Assembly: GCA_002702065.1 (NCBI GenBank)
Contig: NZXX01000013.1
Span: forward strand, 248,001-312,000
Source of the DNA: Anaerolineaceae bacterium
GTDB taxonomy: Bacteria; Chloroflexota; Anaerolineae; Aggregatilineales; Phototrophicaceae
DNA length: 64,000 bases
Direction: 5' to 3'
Positions 18,266-27,662 of the stretch are shown here, one piece after another (the first letter of the stretch is position 1; the number at the start of each line of letters is the position of its first letter). Both the position numbers and the translations under genes were made by a program. The notes under the pieces were generated by a model, which was given only the letters and a program-made list of their open reading frames with translations, did no database searches and had not been told where the DNA came from.

Positions 18266-18853
18266 CTAGTCATTCATCCCTTTGCCGTCGAGAATGTGCG
18301 GCGTGTATTTCTCGACCCGCGCTGCCCGCGTTTTGGATTGTTTGGCCGAAGAAAAGTAAAGCAGGTAGCCGCGCTGCCGGCCCGGAGTCAGGGCTTCGAA
18401 AGCGGCCTTCAAGGCAGGGTTTTCGTCGAGCTTCTGCTGAAACTCGTCGGGCATGGGGAATTCTGCTGTTTCTTTAAACGTCACTTCCAGCCCGGCCTTC
18501 TCCACTTCAACCGCTTCCTGAATATAGGCCTTCAGCATAGGTTCCATCTCGACAATTTCATCGACATGGGTGAAACGAATCTGCCGCGCCGCCTGCGTAT
18601 TGGCGGTCATGGCGACCAGAATATCGCCGGGGTCTTTCAGCAGCGCACCTTTGGGAAACATGAACGCGCAGTAAGCTTTGAATTCCTGGATCAGAACGAT
18701 GTTACCGCCCTCGAATGTGTAGCACGGATGCATCCATTTCACTTCTTCGGTCAGCCCACAGTCCAGCGCAATCTCCCGTAACTGCGTCAGCTCATCGTGC
18801 CACTGTTTGTTTTTGCGGATGTAACCGTCAACGCTCGGATTCCTGTTCATCAT
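18266..18853 (-). CDS. YdeI-like protein (DUF1801/OmdA family)
   Basis: A 195-residue protein of the YdeI/YjbR-like group. It has the DUF1801 segment (EVKWMHPCYTFEGGNIVLIQEFKAYCAFMFPKGALL) and the C-terminal bacteriocin-protection-type helix region ending in LTPGRQRGYLLYFSSAKQSKTRAARVEKY, characteristic of YdeI. The start uses ATGATG after AAAGGA. Family members are small cytoplasmic proteins of unclear function, some linked to antimicrobial peptide resistance. Confidence 0.85.
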   Translation of the reverse strand: MMNRNPSVDGYIRKNKQWHDELTQLREIALDCGLTEEVKWMHPCYTFEGGNIVLIQEFKAYCAFMFPKGALLKDPGDILVAMTANTQAARQIRFTHVDEIVEMEPMLKAYIQEAVEVEKAGLEVTFKETAEFPMPDEFQQKLDENPALKAAFEALTPGRQRGYLLYFSSAKQSKTRAARVEKYTPHILDGKGMND

Positions 18854-18978
18854 ATATGTCCTTTCAATGCGCTCATCATGGCATCGACACAGAATGATAT
18901 GCATGTTCTGCCAGACTACAGGAAGAAAATTCAGCCGTCAACGCGCCATCCCCTTCTGATCACAGCCAGCAGGCAGGG

Positions 18979-19860
18979 TCAGTCGCCGCCCAGCACGCCG
19001 AAATAATGCTCGAAAAATGCGTCTGCCTGCACGCTGGTGGCCACTTCATGATAGGCATCATCCGCGCCGGGGGACCAGTGCGTCTTGCCCAGGCGTTCGG
19101 GGTCATCCAACTCGATGTCCACCTGCCCGCGCTCGAAGCCGCAAATACCCTCATCAAAGATGACCGCCGCCGCCAGCGGGTCATGGAAGGTGATGACTTC
19201 GCGCTGCTTGAACCACACTTCGGCAAAATCCAGCACCGGGCGCAGCAGCCCGCTTTGGAAACGCTCGCGCACGGCCCCGGCATGCATCTGAACCTGTGTG
19301 GTGACATCCAGCCCGATGGAGCGCATATAGGGCGGTCGGGCGCGATAGGTCATGGCCGACGCGTGCGGGTCGAGGATGATATTCCATTCCAGCCCATCGC
19401 GCTCACCACTCCAGAACGAGCCACCCATCAGCACCATGCCTTTCAGCAATGCCGGAATTTCGGGATCGGTCGCAAACAGCAGCGCGGCATTGGTCAGCGG
19501 CCCGATCGTCAGCAGAACGACTTCGCCCGGATTCTCGCGGATGGTCCGCTGCAAAAACTGAACAGCCTGCCCTTGCGGAAAATCAGTCTCGTGCGGCCAG
19601 TTTTCCAGCGCGGCGGCCTGTGGCGCATGCGGCTGACGCTGGTCGATCAGCAGCGGTGACTGCGCCCCCACATAAATCGGCACCTCCACCCCGGCCAGGC
19701 GGCACAATGCGCTGGCCAGCTGCGCCCGCTGTATCCCTTCTCCGGTCACGGTGGTAATGCCCAGCAGTTCGCAGTCGGGATGCGCCAGCAAATACGCCAG
19801 GCAAATCGCATCGTCAATGTCGGAGCCAATATCCGTATCCAGCAGCACTTTAATCGTCAC
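18979..19860 (-). CDS. Inosine/uridine-preferring nucleoside hydrolase family
   Basis: A 293-residue hydrolase splitting the N-glycosidic bond of nucleosides. The metal-binding N-terminus is [13 protein letters not shown] (D8, D10, D14-D17), the variant with an extra residue found in part of the family, and [10 protein letters not shown] carries the second conserved His-Asp. GITTVTGE and [12 protein letters not shown] are conserved core strands. Translation starts at GTG with AAAGGA at proper distance. It is divergent from the GntR regulator; the shared gap holds two operator-like sites, so it may be co-regulated with the apiose cluster. Its substrate may therefore be a sugar nucleoside-like glycoside instead (speculative). 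Confidence 0.9.
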   Translation of the reverse strand: MTIKVLLDTDIGSDIDDAICLAYLLAHPDCELLGITTVTGEGIQRAQLASALCRLAGVEVPIYVGAQSPLLIDQRQPHAPQAAALENWPHETDFPQGQAVQFLQRTIRENPGEVVLLTIGPLTNAALLFATDPEIPALLKGMVLMGGSFWSGERDGLEWNIILDPHASAMTYRARPPYMRSIGLDVTTQVQMHAGAVRERFQSGLLRPVLDFAEVWFKQREVITFHDPLAAAVIFDEGICGFERGQVDIELDDPERLGKTHWSPGADDAYHEVATSVQADAFFEHYFGVLGGD

Positions 19861-19957
19861 TCTATATCCTTTTTACACGTATGAAGAACAGCGGCATTTT
19901 AGCGTGAGAACCGGTCGATTGCATCATGCCTGCTATTCTGATCAATCAAGTGGCTGT

Positions 19958-19985
19958 TTGACATCGACCGGAAATTGCATACAAT
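19958..19985 (+). promoter_or_regulatory. Promoter of the GntR regulator
   Basis: TTGACA at 19958-19963, a 16-base spacer and TACAAT at 19980-19985. The -10 box is inside the inverted repeat described next, fitting autorepression. Confidence 0.8.
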
Positions 19986-20000
19986 ATTATTGTCTACAAT
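19974..20000. promoter_or_regulatory. GntR (FadR-type) operator pair, autoregulatory
   Basis: Two half-similar sites, TTGCATACAA (19975-19984) and TTGTCTACAA (19990-19999), together make an imperfect 27-base inverted repeat. The second fits the TNGTNNACNA consensus of FadR/VanR-type GntR proteins exactly and the first with one change. They overlap the -10 box of the regulator gene. Confidence 0.75.
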
Positions 20001-20017
20001 ACAGCCCGGCACAAACG

Positions 20018-20692
20018 ATGAAGTTCTTATCCCAGATACAACCGGTCAGCCTGCGTGAACAAGTTGTCGAACAAGTGCGAACCGCCATTATCGAGGGGCG
20101 GTTGCGGCCTAACGACCATATCACCGAAGCGAACCTGACCGAGCAGTTGGGCGTCAGCCGGACGCCGGTGCGCGAAGCCCTCATCCTGCTGGAACGCGAG
20201 GGGCTGGTCGTCTTTGCGCCGAACCGGGGGGCATTTGTCCGCGTGTTTGACGAAGCCGACGTCGAAGATATTTTTTCGATGCGCACCGCGCTGGAAAATT
20301 TTGCTGCCGAGCTGCTGCTGCCCCACGTGACGGCTGATGACCTCGCGCAACTGGATTCCATTATCAACCAGCAGGAAGATGCGATCCGGCGCAAGGATTT
20401 CAACAACGTCCGCAGCCTGGACATGGCCTTTCACCGCTACCTGGTGCATAACAACAACAATCAATTGCTGACCCGTAACTGGGAAGAAATCGTCGCACAG
20501 ATCGCCGCGCTGCTGTACATGCGGGCTGATGCCATGCCGGACTATGATGAAATGCTGGCGGTGCGCGACCATCGTGCGATTCTCGATGGCTACCGGGCCC
20601 ACAACCTGACTGCGGTACACGAGGCCAACCGGCGCATCAACAACCGGGTGGCGGGTGAATGCAAACGGGCGCTGGCAATAAACAATTACTAG
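20018..20692 (+). CDS. GntR family regulator, FadR/VanR subfamily
   Basis: A 224-residue repressor with an N-terminal winged helix (VSLREQVVEQVRTAIIEGRL to LGVSRTPVREALILLEREGLV) and an all-helical FCD ligand domain (DIFSMRTALENFAAELL, LDMAFHRYLVHNNNN, HRAILDGYRAHN) with the usual metal-coordinating Asp/His positions. The ATG is placed where the family starts. It precedes the apionate genes, and copies of its probable binding sequence occur before itself and before apnL. The ligand is likely a sugar acid of the apiose pathway. Confidence 0.92.
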   Translation: MKFLSQIQPVSLREQVVEQVRTAIIEGRLRPNDHITEANLTEQLGVSRTPVREALILLEREGLVVFAPNRGAFVRVFDEADVEDIFSMRTALENFAAELLLPHVTADDLAQLDSIINQQEDAIRRKDFNNVRSLDMAFHRYLVHNNNNQLLTRNWEEIVAQIAALLYMRADAMPDYDEMLAVRDHRAILDGYRAHNLTAVHEANRRINNRVAGECKRALAINNY

Positions 20693-20797
20693 CAGGTATG
20701 GTCTGGGGTCATTACACTCTGAATACAATTTAACAGGCGTGATTTTGTGCTGATATCCGGCATGGACTTGCGTGTTAACGTCATTGCGGTTTATTGA

Positions 20798-20807
20798 TCG
20801 TATACAA
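20798..20807. promoter_or_regulatory. GntR operator before the apiose operon
   Basis: TCGTATACAA fits TNGTNNACNA exactly and lies 25 bases before the apnL start, overlapping a TATACAAT -10-like sequence. It is the same motif as the two sites upstream of the regulator. Confidence 0.65.
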
Positions 20808-20832
20808 TGTGCAATTATTGGAAAGATAAGCT

Positions 20833-22761
20833 ATGTCTGACCTTGAAAAGAATGTCCTGTTGTATGGTCGGTCCGACCCCCTGACGGAATCCAGGTTACT
20901 GACTGCCGGGCCGGTATCACTGCGGTATGCCGGGGGCGACATTCGCTATGTGCGGCTGGGCGACCACGAAATTCTGCGCCGGGTGTATGCCGCCGTGCGC
21001 GACCATAACTGGGACACCATTACGCCACGTATTCATAATGAACGTATCGAGCAGGAGGCGGATTCCTTCCGGGTGACGTTCGATGCGGTGCATGTACAAG
21101 GCGACGTCGATTTTGTGTGCCACAGCAGCATCAGCGGCGAGGCCGATGGCACCGTGACATTCCAGTTCGACGGCGAAGCACGTTCGACTTTCAAGCGCAA
21201 CCGCATCGGCTTCTGCGTGCTGCATCCCACGCATCTGGCCGGGCAAAGCTGCGTCGTGCGCCATGTCGATGAGCAGGAAGAAGACGGGCAGTTCCCGCTG
21301 TATATCTCGCCACACCAGCCCATCTTCGACATTCGTGCCATCACCCACGCGGTGACGCCGGGTGTGCAGGCCGAAGTGCTGATGGAAGGCGACACCTTCG
21401 AAATGGAGGACCAGCGCAACTGGACGGATGCCTCCTACAAGACCTACTGCACGCCGCTGCGCATCCCCTACCCCGCACAGATCGAGGCCGGGACAGAGAT
21501 TCATCAGACGATTACGGTGCGGCTTCATGGTGACATGCCCCCAACATCCAAACCAGCCAGCAAAGCAGAACAGACGCTGCGCATCACAGATCGTTCCGTA
21601 CCCGTACCAGCGATCGGATTAGGCATGGCCGGCCATGACACCGAACTGACCGAGGCCGAAATCGCCCGGCTGAAAGCCCTGAATCTGGCGCATCTGCGGG
21701 TCGACCTGCGTTTTGACCGCGAGGACAGTTGGGCATTCGACCTGCGCCAGGCAACCGAGGCCGCCCGCAAGCTTGGTATTCAACTGGAGATGGCCGTGTT
21801 CCTGACCGATGCCGCCGATGCGGAACTGGATGGCCTGCGCGCCGCTTTCGACGAGACACGGCCACCGGTTATGCGCTGGCTGATCTTTCATGAGGGTACG
21901 ACCGATGCCGCTACCCTCCAGCTTGCCCGCGAAAAACTGGGTGACACCGGCGCGCCTATCGGGGCCGGAACGGATTTCTTCTTCACCGAACTCAACCGCC
22001 AGCGCCCGCCTGCTGCCGATGCCGACTGCATCAGCTATTCACTCAACCCGCAGGTACACGCCTTCGAAAACGTCGACCTGATCGAAACCCTGCCAACCCA
22101 GGGCGAGACCGTCACCAGTGCGCAGCAGTTCAGCGCCGGCAAACCAGTCATCGTCAGCCCGGTCACGTTGAAGATGCGCCGCAACCCGAATGCGACCGGC
22201 CCGCAGCCCGAACCGGACCCGGACACCCTGCCGCCCACGGTGGATGTGCGCCAGATGTCGCTGTTTGGCGCGGTCTGGACCCTGGGCAGCATCAAGTCCC
22301 TGGCGGAAAGCGGCGCGGCCAGCGTCACCTATTACGAAACCACCGGCTGGCGCGGCGTGATGGAAACGGCACAAGGCTCGCCCCTGCCCGGTCAATTCCA
22401 GTCGATCCCCGGCGCGGTCTTCCCGCTGTATCACGTGCTGGCCGCTGTCGGCGATTTTGCCGGGGGCGAGGTCATCCTCAGCGAACCGGGTGACGCGCTG
22501 ACTGGCAACGGGTTGGTGCTGCGTCAGGACGGGCGCACCCGCATCCTGCTGGCCAATTACACGCTGTACCCGCAAACCATTCATCTGCCGGATATAAAGG
22601 AAGCGGCACAGGTGCATACCCTGCATGCCGACAACGCCGAAGCCGCCATGCGCGACCCGGAAGCCTTCCGCCAGCAGCCCGGCACACCTGTTCCGGCGTC
22701 CAGCGACGGCCTGCGCATCGAGCTGCCGCCGTACAGTGTGGCGCGGGTGGATGTGGGATAA
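20833..22761 (+). CDS. apnL: D-apionate lactonase (ApnL)
   Basis: A 642-residue protein that opens D-apionolactone to D-apionate. It has the ApnL layout: an N-terminal beta domain (LTAGPVSLRYAGGDIRYVRLG, VYAAVRDHNWDTITP, VLHPTHLAGQSCVVRHVD) and the strongly conserved segment GDTFEMEDQRNWTDASYKTY, then a C-terminal TIM-barrel-like half (IGLGMAGHDTELTEAEIARLK). No signal peptide, so it is cytoplasmic. It is the first gene of a same-strand cluster with a RuBisCO-like protein, a DUF1537 kinase, an ApnO-like enzyme and a Gfo/Idh dehydrogenase, the known set for D-apiose breakdown. Confidence 0.85.
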   Translation: MSDLEKNVLLYGRSDPLTESRLLTAGPVSLRYAGGDIRYVRLGDHEILRRVYAAVRDHNWDTITPRIHNERIEQEADSFRVTFDAVHVQGDVDFVCHSSISGEADGTVTFQFDGEARSTFKRNRIGFCVLHPTHLAGQSCVVRHVDEQEEDGQFPLYISPHQPIFDIRAITHAVTPGVQAEVLMEGDTFEMEDQRNWTDASYKTYCTPLRIPYPAQIEAGTEIHQTITVRLHGDMPPTSKPASKAEQTLRITDRSVPVPAIGLGMAGHDTELTEAEIARLKALNLAHLRVDLRFDREDSWAFDLRQATEAARKLGIQLEMAVFLTDAADAELDGLRAAFDETRPPVMRWLIFHEGTTDAATLQLAREKLGDTGAPIGAGTDFFFTELNRQRPPAADADCISYSLNPQVHAFENVDLIETLPTQGETVTSAQQFSAGKPVIVSPVTLKMRRNPNATGPQPEPDPDTLPPTVDVRQMSLFGAVWTLGSIKSLAESGAASVTYYETTGWRGVMETAQGSPLPGQFQSIPGAVFPLYHVLAAVGDFAGGEVILSEPGDALTGNGLVLRQDGRTRILLANYTLYPQTIHLPDIKEAAQVHTLHADNAEAAMRDPEAFRQQPGTPVPASSDGLRIELPPYSVARVDVG

Positions 22762-22782
22762 ACAACTGGAATAGTCATGAGC

Positions 22783-22820
22783 GTGTTGTAGGGGCGCCTC
22801 GCGAAGCGCCCCTACACAAC
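22783..22820. repeat. Palindromic intergenic repeat (GTAGGGGCG family)
   Basis: GTTGTAGGGGCGC and GCGCCCCTACACAAC face each other around CTCGCGAA. It separates apnL from the RuBisCO-like gene and may act as a processing or stability element. Confidence 0.75.
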
Positions 22821-22843
22821 AATCGTACCTGTAAGGAACACTT

Positions 22844-24112
22844 GTGAGTAACACCGACCGCGTGACCGCAACCTATTATATCGAAACGGCGCACCCGCTG
22901 GAACAGGCCGCCGGGATTATGGCCGGGGAACAATCCGCCGGGACATTCGTCAAGGTGCCGGGCGAAACGCCAGAACTTCAGGAACGGCACGGTGCCCGCG
23001 TCGAACGCATCACCGAACTGGACAGCGTGGCATCCCCCACCCTGCCCGGCGCACGACCACCCAAAGGCAGCACGCAGCCCATTTACCGCCGTGCCGAAGT
23101 GGTGCTGTCGTTCCCGCTGGAAAACATCGGCCACTCGCTGCCGCAGTTGATGACCACCGTCGCGGGCAATCTGTTCGAACTCGCGCCATTTTCTGGCCTG
23201 CGTCTGATCGACATCGACGTGCCACCCGCCTTTGCGGAGAGGCAGCCCGGCCCGCAGTTTGGCATCGAGGGCACGCGGCGGCTGTCCGGTGTGCAGGGTC
23301 GCCCGCTGGTCGGCACCATCATCAAACCGAGCGTTGGCCTGACCCCGGAACAAACCGCTGATCTGGTGCGCACGTTGTGCGAAGCCGGGCTGGACTTCAT
23401 CAAGGACGACGAACTGATCGCCGACCCGCCCTACTCGCCGCTGCACAAACGGGTCGAGGCCGCCATGCGCGTCATCAACGACCATGCGGACAAAACCGGC
23501 AAGAAAGTGATGTACGCCTTCAATATCAGCGGCGACATCGACGACATGCTGCGCCATCACGACAAGGTACTGGCTGCTGGCGGCACCTGCATCATGGTCA
23601 ACCTGATTTCGGTCGGGCTGGCCGGGGTGGTCAAACTGCGCCGCCACAGTCAACTGCCGATACATGGGCACCGCAACGGCTGGGGCGCGCTCACCCGTGA
23701 CCCGGCACTGGGCTTCGATTACCGCGCATACCAGAAATTCTGGCGGCTGGCCGGGGCCGATCAACTGCACGTCAACGGCCTGCGCAACAAATTCTGCGAA
23801 ACGGATGAGTCCGTCATCGCGTCCGCCCGCGAATGCCTGACGCCGATAGCGGGGGGACAGGTGGTGATGCCGGTGTTTTCGTCGGGCCAGTGGGCCGGGC
23901 AAGCGCCGGATACATACGCGGCCCTGAACAGCGTCGACCTGATCTATCTGGCGGGCGGGGGGATTATGGCACACCCTGCCGGGCCAGCCGCCGGGGTCGC
24001 CAGCCTGCGCGAAGCCTGGGAAGCGGCCATGTCTGGCATACCACTGGCCGAATATGCCCACGATCATCTGGCCTTGCAGCAGGCCATTGAAAAATACGGG
24101 GCAATGCGATGA
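22844..24112 (+). CDS. RuBisCO-like protein, 3-oxo-isoapionate-4-phosphate type (OiaX/OiaT)
   Basis: A 422-residue RuBisCO large-chain homologue with a GTG start. The active-site residues are recognisable: K161 in GTIIKPSVGL, the carbamylation lysine K187 in LDFIKDDE with D189 and E190 as Mg ligands, the His of PIHGHRNGWG, and SSGQWAGQ and GGGIMAHPAG in the phosphate-binding loops. Loop 6 of true RuBisCO (GTVVGKLEG) is replaced by QVVMPVFSSG, so it is not a CO2-fixing enzyme. Together with ApnL, ApnO and the DUF1537 kinase it should cleave 3-oxo-isoapionate-4-phosphate, either as decarboxylase (OiaX) or transcarboxylase/hydrolase (OiaT). I cannot separate the two from sequence alone. Confidence 0.85.
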   Translation: MSNTDRVTATYYIETAHPLEQAAGIMAGEQSAGTFVKVPGETPELQERHGARVERITELDSVASPTLPGARPPKGSTQPIYRRAEVVLSFPLENIGHSLPQLMTTVAGNLFELAPFSGLRLIDIDVPPAFAERQPGPQFGIEGTRRLSGVQGRPLVGTIIKPSVGLTPEQTADLVRTLCEAGLDFIKDDELIADPPYSPLHKRVEAAMRVINDHADKTGKKVMYAFNISGDIDDMLRHHDKVLAAGGTCIMVNLISVGLAGVVKLRRHSQLPIHGHRNGWGALTRDPALGFDYRAYQKFWRLAGADQLHVNGLRNKFCETDESVIASARECLTPIAGGQVVMPVFSSGQWAGQAPDTYAALNSVDLIYLAGGGIMAHPAGPAAGVASLREAWEAAMSGIPLAEYAHDHLALQQAIEKYGAMR

Positions 24113-24126
24113 TAGCAACAAGCCCA

Positions 24127-24192
24127 CCTCACCCCCCAACCCCCTCTCCATATATAGAGAGGGGGAGTCGAGCAAACCAGGAAGGGGGTGAG
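24127..24192. repeat. Palindromic CCTCACCCC repeat, short copy
   Basis: Begins CCTCACCCC, ends GGGGGTGAG, and has an internal CCCTCTCCATATATAGAGAGGG hairpin. It is a shorter relative of the 81-base elements at 31349 and 43533. Its right end (GGGGGTGAG) lies directly before the ATG of the next gene and serves as its ribosome binding site. Confidence 0.8.
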
Positions 24193-24194
24193 AT

Positions 24195-25556
24195 ATGACT
24201 TTACTCCTCACCTTCTATGGCGACGACTTCACCGGCTCCACCGACGCGATGGAGGGGTTGACGCTCAACGGAGTGCCGACGGCGCTGTTCCTCGAAGCCC
24301 CGACGCCGGAGCAGCTGACCGGGCGATTTGCCAATCTGCGGGCACTGGGGGTGGCTGGCATCAGCCGGTCGCTGTCGGTGGAAGACATGGAGGCCGAACT
24401 GCGCCCCACGTTTGCCGCGCTGCGGGCACTCGGCGCGCCGCTGACGCATTACAAAGTGTGTTCCACCTTCGATTCGTCGCCAGCGGTGGGCAGCATTGGC
24501 CGGGCTGCCGACATTGGCGCAGCGGTGTTCGAGACGCCAGTCGTGCCGCTGATGGTCGGCGCACCCAGCCTGAAGCGCTATGTCGCTTTTGGCAACCTGT
24601 TCGCCACCGTCGGGGAGACCACGTACCGCATTGACCGCCACCCGACGATGAGCAAGCATCCGGTCACGCCGATGCACGAAGCGGACTTGCGCCTGCACCT
24701 CGGCCAGCAAACCGACCGCCCCATCGGGTTGATCGATATGCGCCAGCTAAGCGCCGATGACGCAGCGATCCGCACGCAGTTTCAGGCACTGGCGGACGAT
24801 GGCGCGCAGATCGTGCTGTTCGACACGCTGGACGACTCGCACCTGCCCAAAATCGGCGCAGCCATCTGGTCGCTGCCCGATCAGAAGCCAGTGTTCGTCG
24901 TCGGCTCGTCGGGCGTGGAATATGCCCTGACCGCGTACTGGCACAGCGCAGGCCTGGTTGAGAAGCCGCCGCTGCCTGCACCTGCGGGCCATGCCGATCA
25001 GATGATCGTGATATCGGGCAGCGCCTCGCCCGTATCGGCAGAACAAATCGACTGGGCCAGCGCCAACGGCTTTGAGGTGATCCGGCTGGACAGCGCCGCA
25101 CTGGTCGACTCCGCCTGTGCAGACCAGACCCGCGAGGCCGCCATTGCCGGTGCGCTGCGTGTGCTCGACGCTGGGCGCAGTGTCGTGCTCTATTCGGCGT
25201 ATGGGCCGGACGACCCCGCGCTGGCAACCACACGGACAAAGGCACAGGCATTGCGGCTGAACCCGGCCAATGTGGGGCAGCGATTGGGCACCCAGCAGGG
25301 GCTGCTGCTGCGTGCGCTGTTGGAACAACGCCCAGATATTCGCCGTGTGTGCGTGGCGGGGGGCGATACGTGCAGCCATGCCGCCCGCCAGCTGGACATC
25401 TTCGCGCTGGAAGTGCTGACTCCGTTGGCCCCCGGCGGCCCCTTGTGCCGGGCCAGTGCCTATACGCCGCGCTTCGATGGGCTGGAGATCGTGCTGAAGG
25501 GCGGTCAGGTCGGCAAGGCAGATTTTTACGGCGTCGTGCTGCGGGGCAGCGCATGA
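24195..25556 (+). CDS. oiaK: DUF1537 four-carbon acid sugar kinase, OiaK type
   Basis: A 453-residue sugar-acid kinase. The N-terminal substrate domain begins with LTFYGDDFTGSTDAMEGL, the family signature, and has YKVCSTFDSSPAVGSIG. The C-terminal nucleotide domain has VISGSASPVSAEQI, RVCVAGGDTCSHAARQL and APGGPLC with KGGQVGKADF. In the apionate pathway OiaK phosphorylates 3-oxo-isoapionate at C4. The neighbouring apnL, RuBisCO-like and apnO genes support this over the related D-threonate or 3-oxo-tetronate kinases. The ribosome binding site derives from a palindromic repeat. Confidence 0.82.
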   Translation: MTLLLTFYGDDFTGSTDAMEGLTLNGVPTALFLEAPTPEQLTGRFANLRALGVAGISRSLSVEDMEAELRPTFAALRALGAPLTHYKVCSTFDSSPAVGSIGRAADIGAAVFETPVVPLMVGAPSLKRYVAFGNLFATVGETTYRIDRHPTMSKHPVTPMHEADLRLHLGQQTDRPIGLIDMRQLSADDAAIRTQFQALADDGAQIVLFDTLDDSHLPKIGAAIWSLPDQKPVFVVGSSGVEYALTAYWHSAGLVEKPPLPAPAGHADQMIVISGSASPVSAEQIDWASANGFEVIRLDSAALVDSACADQTREAAIAGALRVLDAGRSVVLYSAYGPDDPALATTRTKAQALRLNPANVGQRLGTQQGLLLRALLEQRPDIRRVCVAGGDTCSHAARQLDIFALEVLTPLAPGGPLCRASAYTPRFDGLEIVLKGGQVGKADFYGVVLRGSA

Positions 25557-25614
25557 ACCGCACCCTGCGACGAGTCATTCTGCCTGTTGGAGACGCAACG
25601 GAGGCGAACCCGAT

Positions 25615-26643
25615 ATGATGATTGCGGCGCTGGTCATCCTGATCCTGATCCCAGGGTTGATCTTCTATCTGCTGCGGGGTGGTCCTCGACTGCCTGCTGA
25701 GACGGATGCCATCATTCAGCGCGTGATGCGGGGCGACCTGCCGGAACTCGTCACGGGCGAAACGGGTCACGCGACATCGCATGGGCTGAAGATCTGGTAT
25801 GAGCGACTTGAACCAACCGGCGCGATGAGAGGCACGCTGCTGCTGAATATGGGCAGTGGCGGCAGCGCAATTGAGTGGACGCCGGGGTTTCTGCGGACCT
25901 TCACCGATGCGGGTTATCAGGTCATCCGGTATGACTATCGCGGAACCGGTCTGTCCGATTGGGTCAAAGATTGGAGCCGCAAGAATCCGTATACCATCGC
26001 GGACATGGCCGACGATGCTCTGGCAGTCCTCGACGCACTGTATATCGAGCAGACGCACGTACTGGGCTTGTCGATGGGCGGGATGATCGCGCAGGCGATG
26101 GCGATCAAGCAGCCGCACCGGTTCCGGTCGCTCATTTTGTTGATGACTTCCGGTGACATTGGCGACCCGGACATGCCCAGCCTCAGCTCGCGCTACTTTT
26201 TGGGGGCCTTGCTAAAAGGGCTGCCCCTGCTGCGCTATCGTCTGGTCGGCGGCGAGAAAAATCTGATCAAGGAACGCGTCGCCAAGCTGATTTCATTCGC
26301 TGGGTCGGACAATCTCCACATTGAGGAAACCGCCGAAACCGTGCTGTACGACCTGCGCAAACGGCGGGGTTTCAACCTGAAAGCGGTCTTTCAGCATCAG
26401 ACCGCCGTCACGATTTCAGGGTCGCGCTATGAGCAGTTGAAAAGCCTGCCGATCCCGGCACTGGTCATTCACGGCACTGCCGACCAGATGATTCCGGTTG
26501 AACATGGCAAAAAACTGGTCGCGGTGCTGCCTGATGCAACCGGCCTGTGGCTGGACGGTGTGGGGCATGGCTGGCCGGTGCCGAATATGGACCGGGTGAA
26601 TGATGCCATTCTGGCGCATCTAAACACCCATGAACACTCTTGA
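25615..26643 (+). CDS. Membrane-anchored alpha/beta hydrolase
   Basis: A 342-residue hydrolase. Residues 3-20 form a transmembrane anchor, followed by an alpha/beta fold: oxyanion region LLLNMGSGGSAIEWTP, VIRYDYRGTGLSD, nucleophile elbow GLSMGGM, acid in HGTADQMIP and catalytic His in GVGHGWPVP. GGAGG precedes the ATGATG start. It interrupts the apiose set but is on the same strand with small gaps, so it is probably co-transcribed. A role in freeing esterified or lactone forms of the sugar would be plausible, but the specific substrate is unknown. Confidence 0.88.
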   Translation: MMIAALVILILIPGLIFYLLRGGPRLPAETDAIIQRVMRGDLPELVTGETGHATSHGLKIWYERLEPTGAMRGTLLLNMGSGGSAIEWTPGFLRTFTDAGYQVIRYDYRGTGLSDWVKDWSRKNPYTIADMADDALAVLDALYIEQTHVLGLSMGGMIAQAMAIKQPHRFRSLILLMTSGDIGDPDMPSLSSRYFLGALLKGLPLLRYRLVGGEKNLIKERVAKLISFAGSDNLHIEETAETVLYDLRKRRGFNLKAVFQHQTAVTISGSRYEQLKSLPIPALVIHGTADQMIPVEHGKKLVAVLPDATGLWLDGVGHGWPVPNMDRVNDAILAHLNTHEHS

Positions 26644-26709
26644 TAACGGTTTCAACAGGGCATCGCGCCCAAACATCGACTTGTGAAATGAGCAAAGGAA
26701 CAAACGATC

Positions 26710-27555
26710 ATGGCAATGAAAATCGCATTGATGGGCGCAGGCGGCAAGATGGGCACGCGCGCTATCGACAAACTGAAGGACAACCCTCGTTACAACGTGC
26801 TGTGCATCGAGGTCAGCCCGGCGGGTATCCAGCAGGTGGAAGCACGCGGTTATAAACCGGTGCCCCAGGACGAAGCGCTGGCGCAGGCCGACGTTGTGGT
26901 TCTGGCGCTGCCGGACAAACTGATCGGGCGTGTGACCAGCGCGATTGTGCCCAGGCTGAACAGCGGCGCGATGGTGATGGGCCTGGACCCGGCGGCGGCT
27001 TTTGCTGGCGTTATCCCCATCCGCGAAGACCTGACCTACTTTGTGGCTCACCCCTGCCACCCGCCCCTGTTCCACAATGAAACCGACCCCGACGCCCGCG
27101 AAGACTGGTTCGGCGGCATCGCGGCGCAGCATGTGGTGTGCGCGCTGCATCATGGGCCGGAAGCAGATTACGCCAAGGGCGAGCAGATCGCCATTGACCT
27201 GTTCGGCCCCATCATCAAAGCGCACCGCATCACCGTCGAGCAAATGGCCATCCTCGAACCGGGTCTGGTCGAAACCACCACGCTGGCGCTGATCGGCGTG
27301 ATGAAGGAAGCCTATGATGAAGTGGTGCGCATGGGCGTGCCGGAAGAAGCGGCATGGGCCTTCTTTCTGGGGCACATCCGCACCGAAATGGCGATTGTCT
27401 TCGATATTGCCGGGTTCCCGGTGTCGGACGGCGCCAAGCTGGCGATGGAAAAAGGCATCGATCAACTGATGCGCCCGGACTGGAAAGAACGCGTCTTTGA
27501 CCTGGAGAAGATTCGCCACAGCGTCCATGAAATCACGGACAGTGTGAAGGTTTAA
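26710..27555 (+). CDS. apnO: D-apionate oxidoisomerase (ApnO)
   Basis: A 281-residue NAD-dependent enzyme with a Rossmann start MKIALMGAGGKMGTRAIDKL, VVLALPDKLIG, then VAHPCHPPLFHNETD and a 6-phosphogluconate-dehydrogenase-like helical C-terminus. This corresponds to ApnO, which oxidises and isomerises D-apionate to 3-oxo-isoapionate. It belongs with apnL, oiaK and the RuBisCO-like gene on the same strand. AAAGGA lies before the ATG. I know the family by its motif pattern; no alignment was run. Confidence 0.82.
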   Translation: MAMKIALMGAGGKMGTRAIDKLKDNPRYNVLCIEVSPAGIQQVEARGYKPVPQDEALAQADVVVLALPDKLIGRVTSAIVPRLNSGAMVMGLDPAAAFAGVIPIREDLTYFVAHPCHPPLFHNETDPDAREDWFGGIAAQHVVCALHHGPEADYAKGEQIAIDLFGPIIKAHRITVEQMAILEPGLVETTTLALIGVMKEAYDEVVRMGVPEEAAWAFFLGHIRTEMAIVFDIAGFPVSDGAKLAMEKGIDQLMRPDWKERVFDLEKIRHSVHEITDSVKV

Positions 27556-27662
27556 TCGACCAACCAGATCAAAAATACATCCATGGCCCTTCCCTACAAA
27601 GGTTTGAATTTTGGGCAACTTACCGGATGAAGTACGAAACAATGGAATATGTTCTTTGGGAC

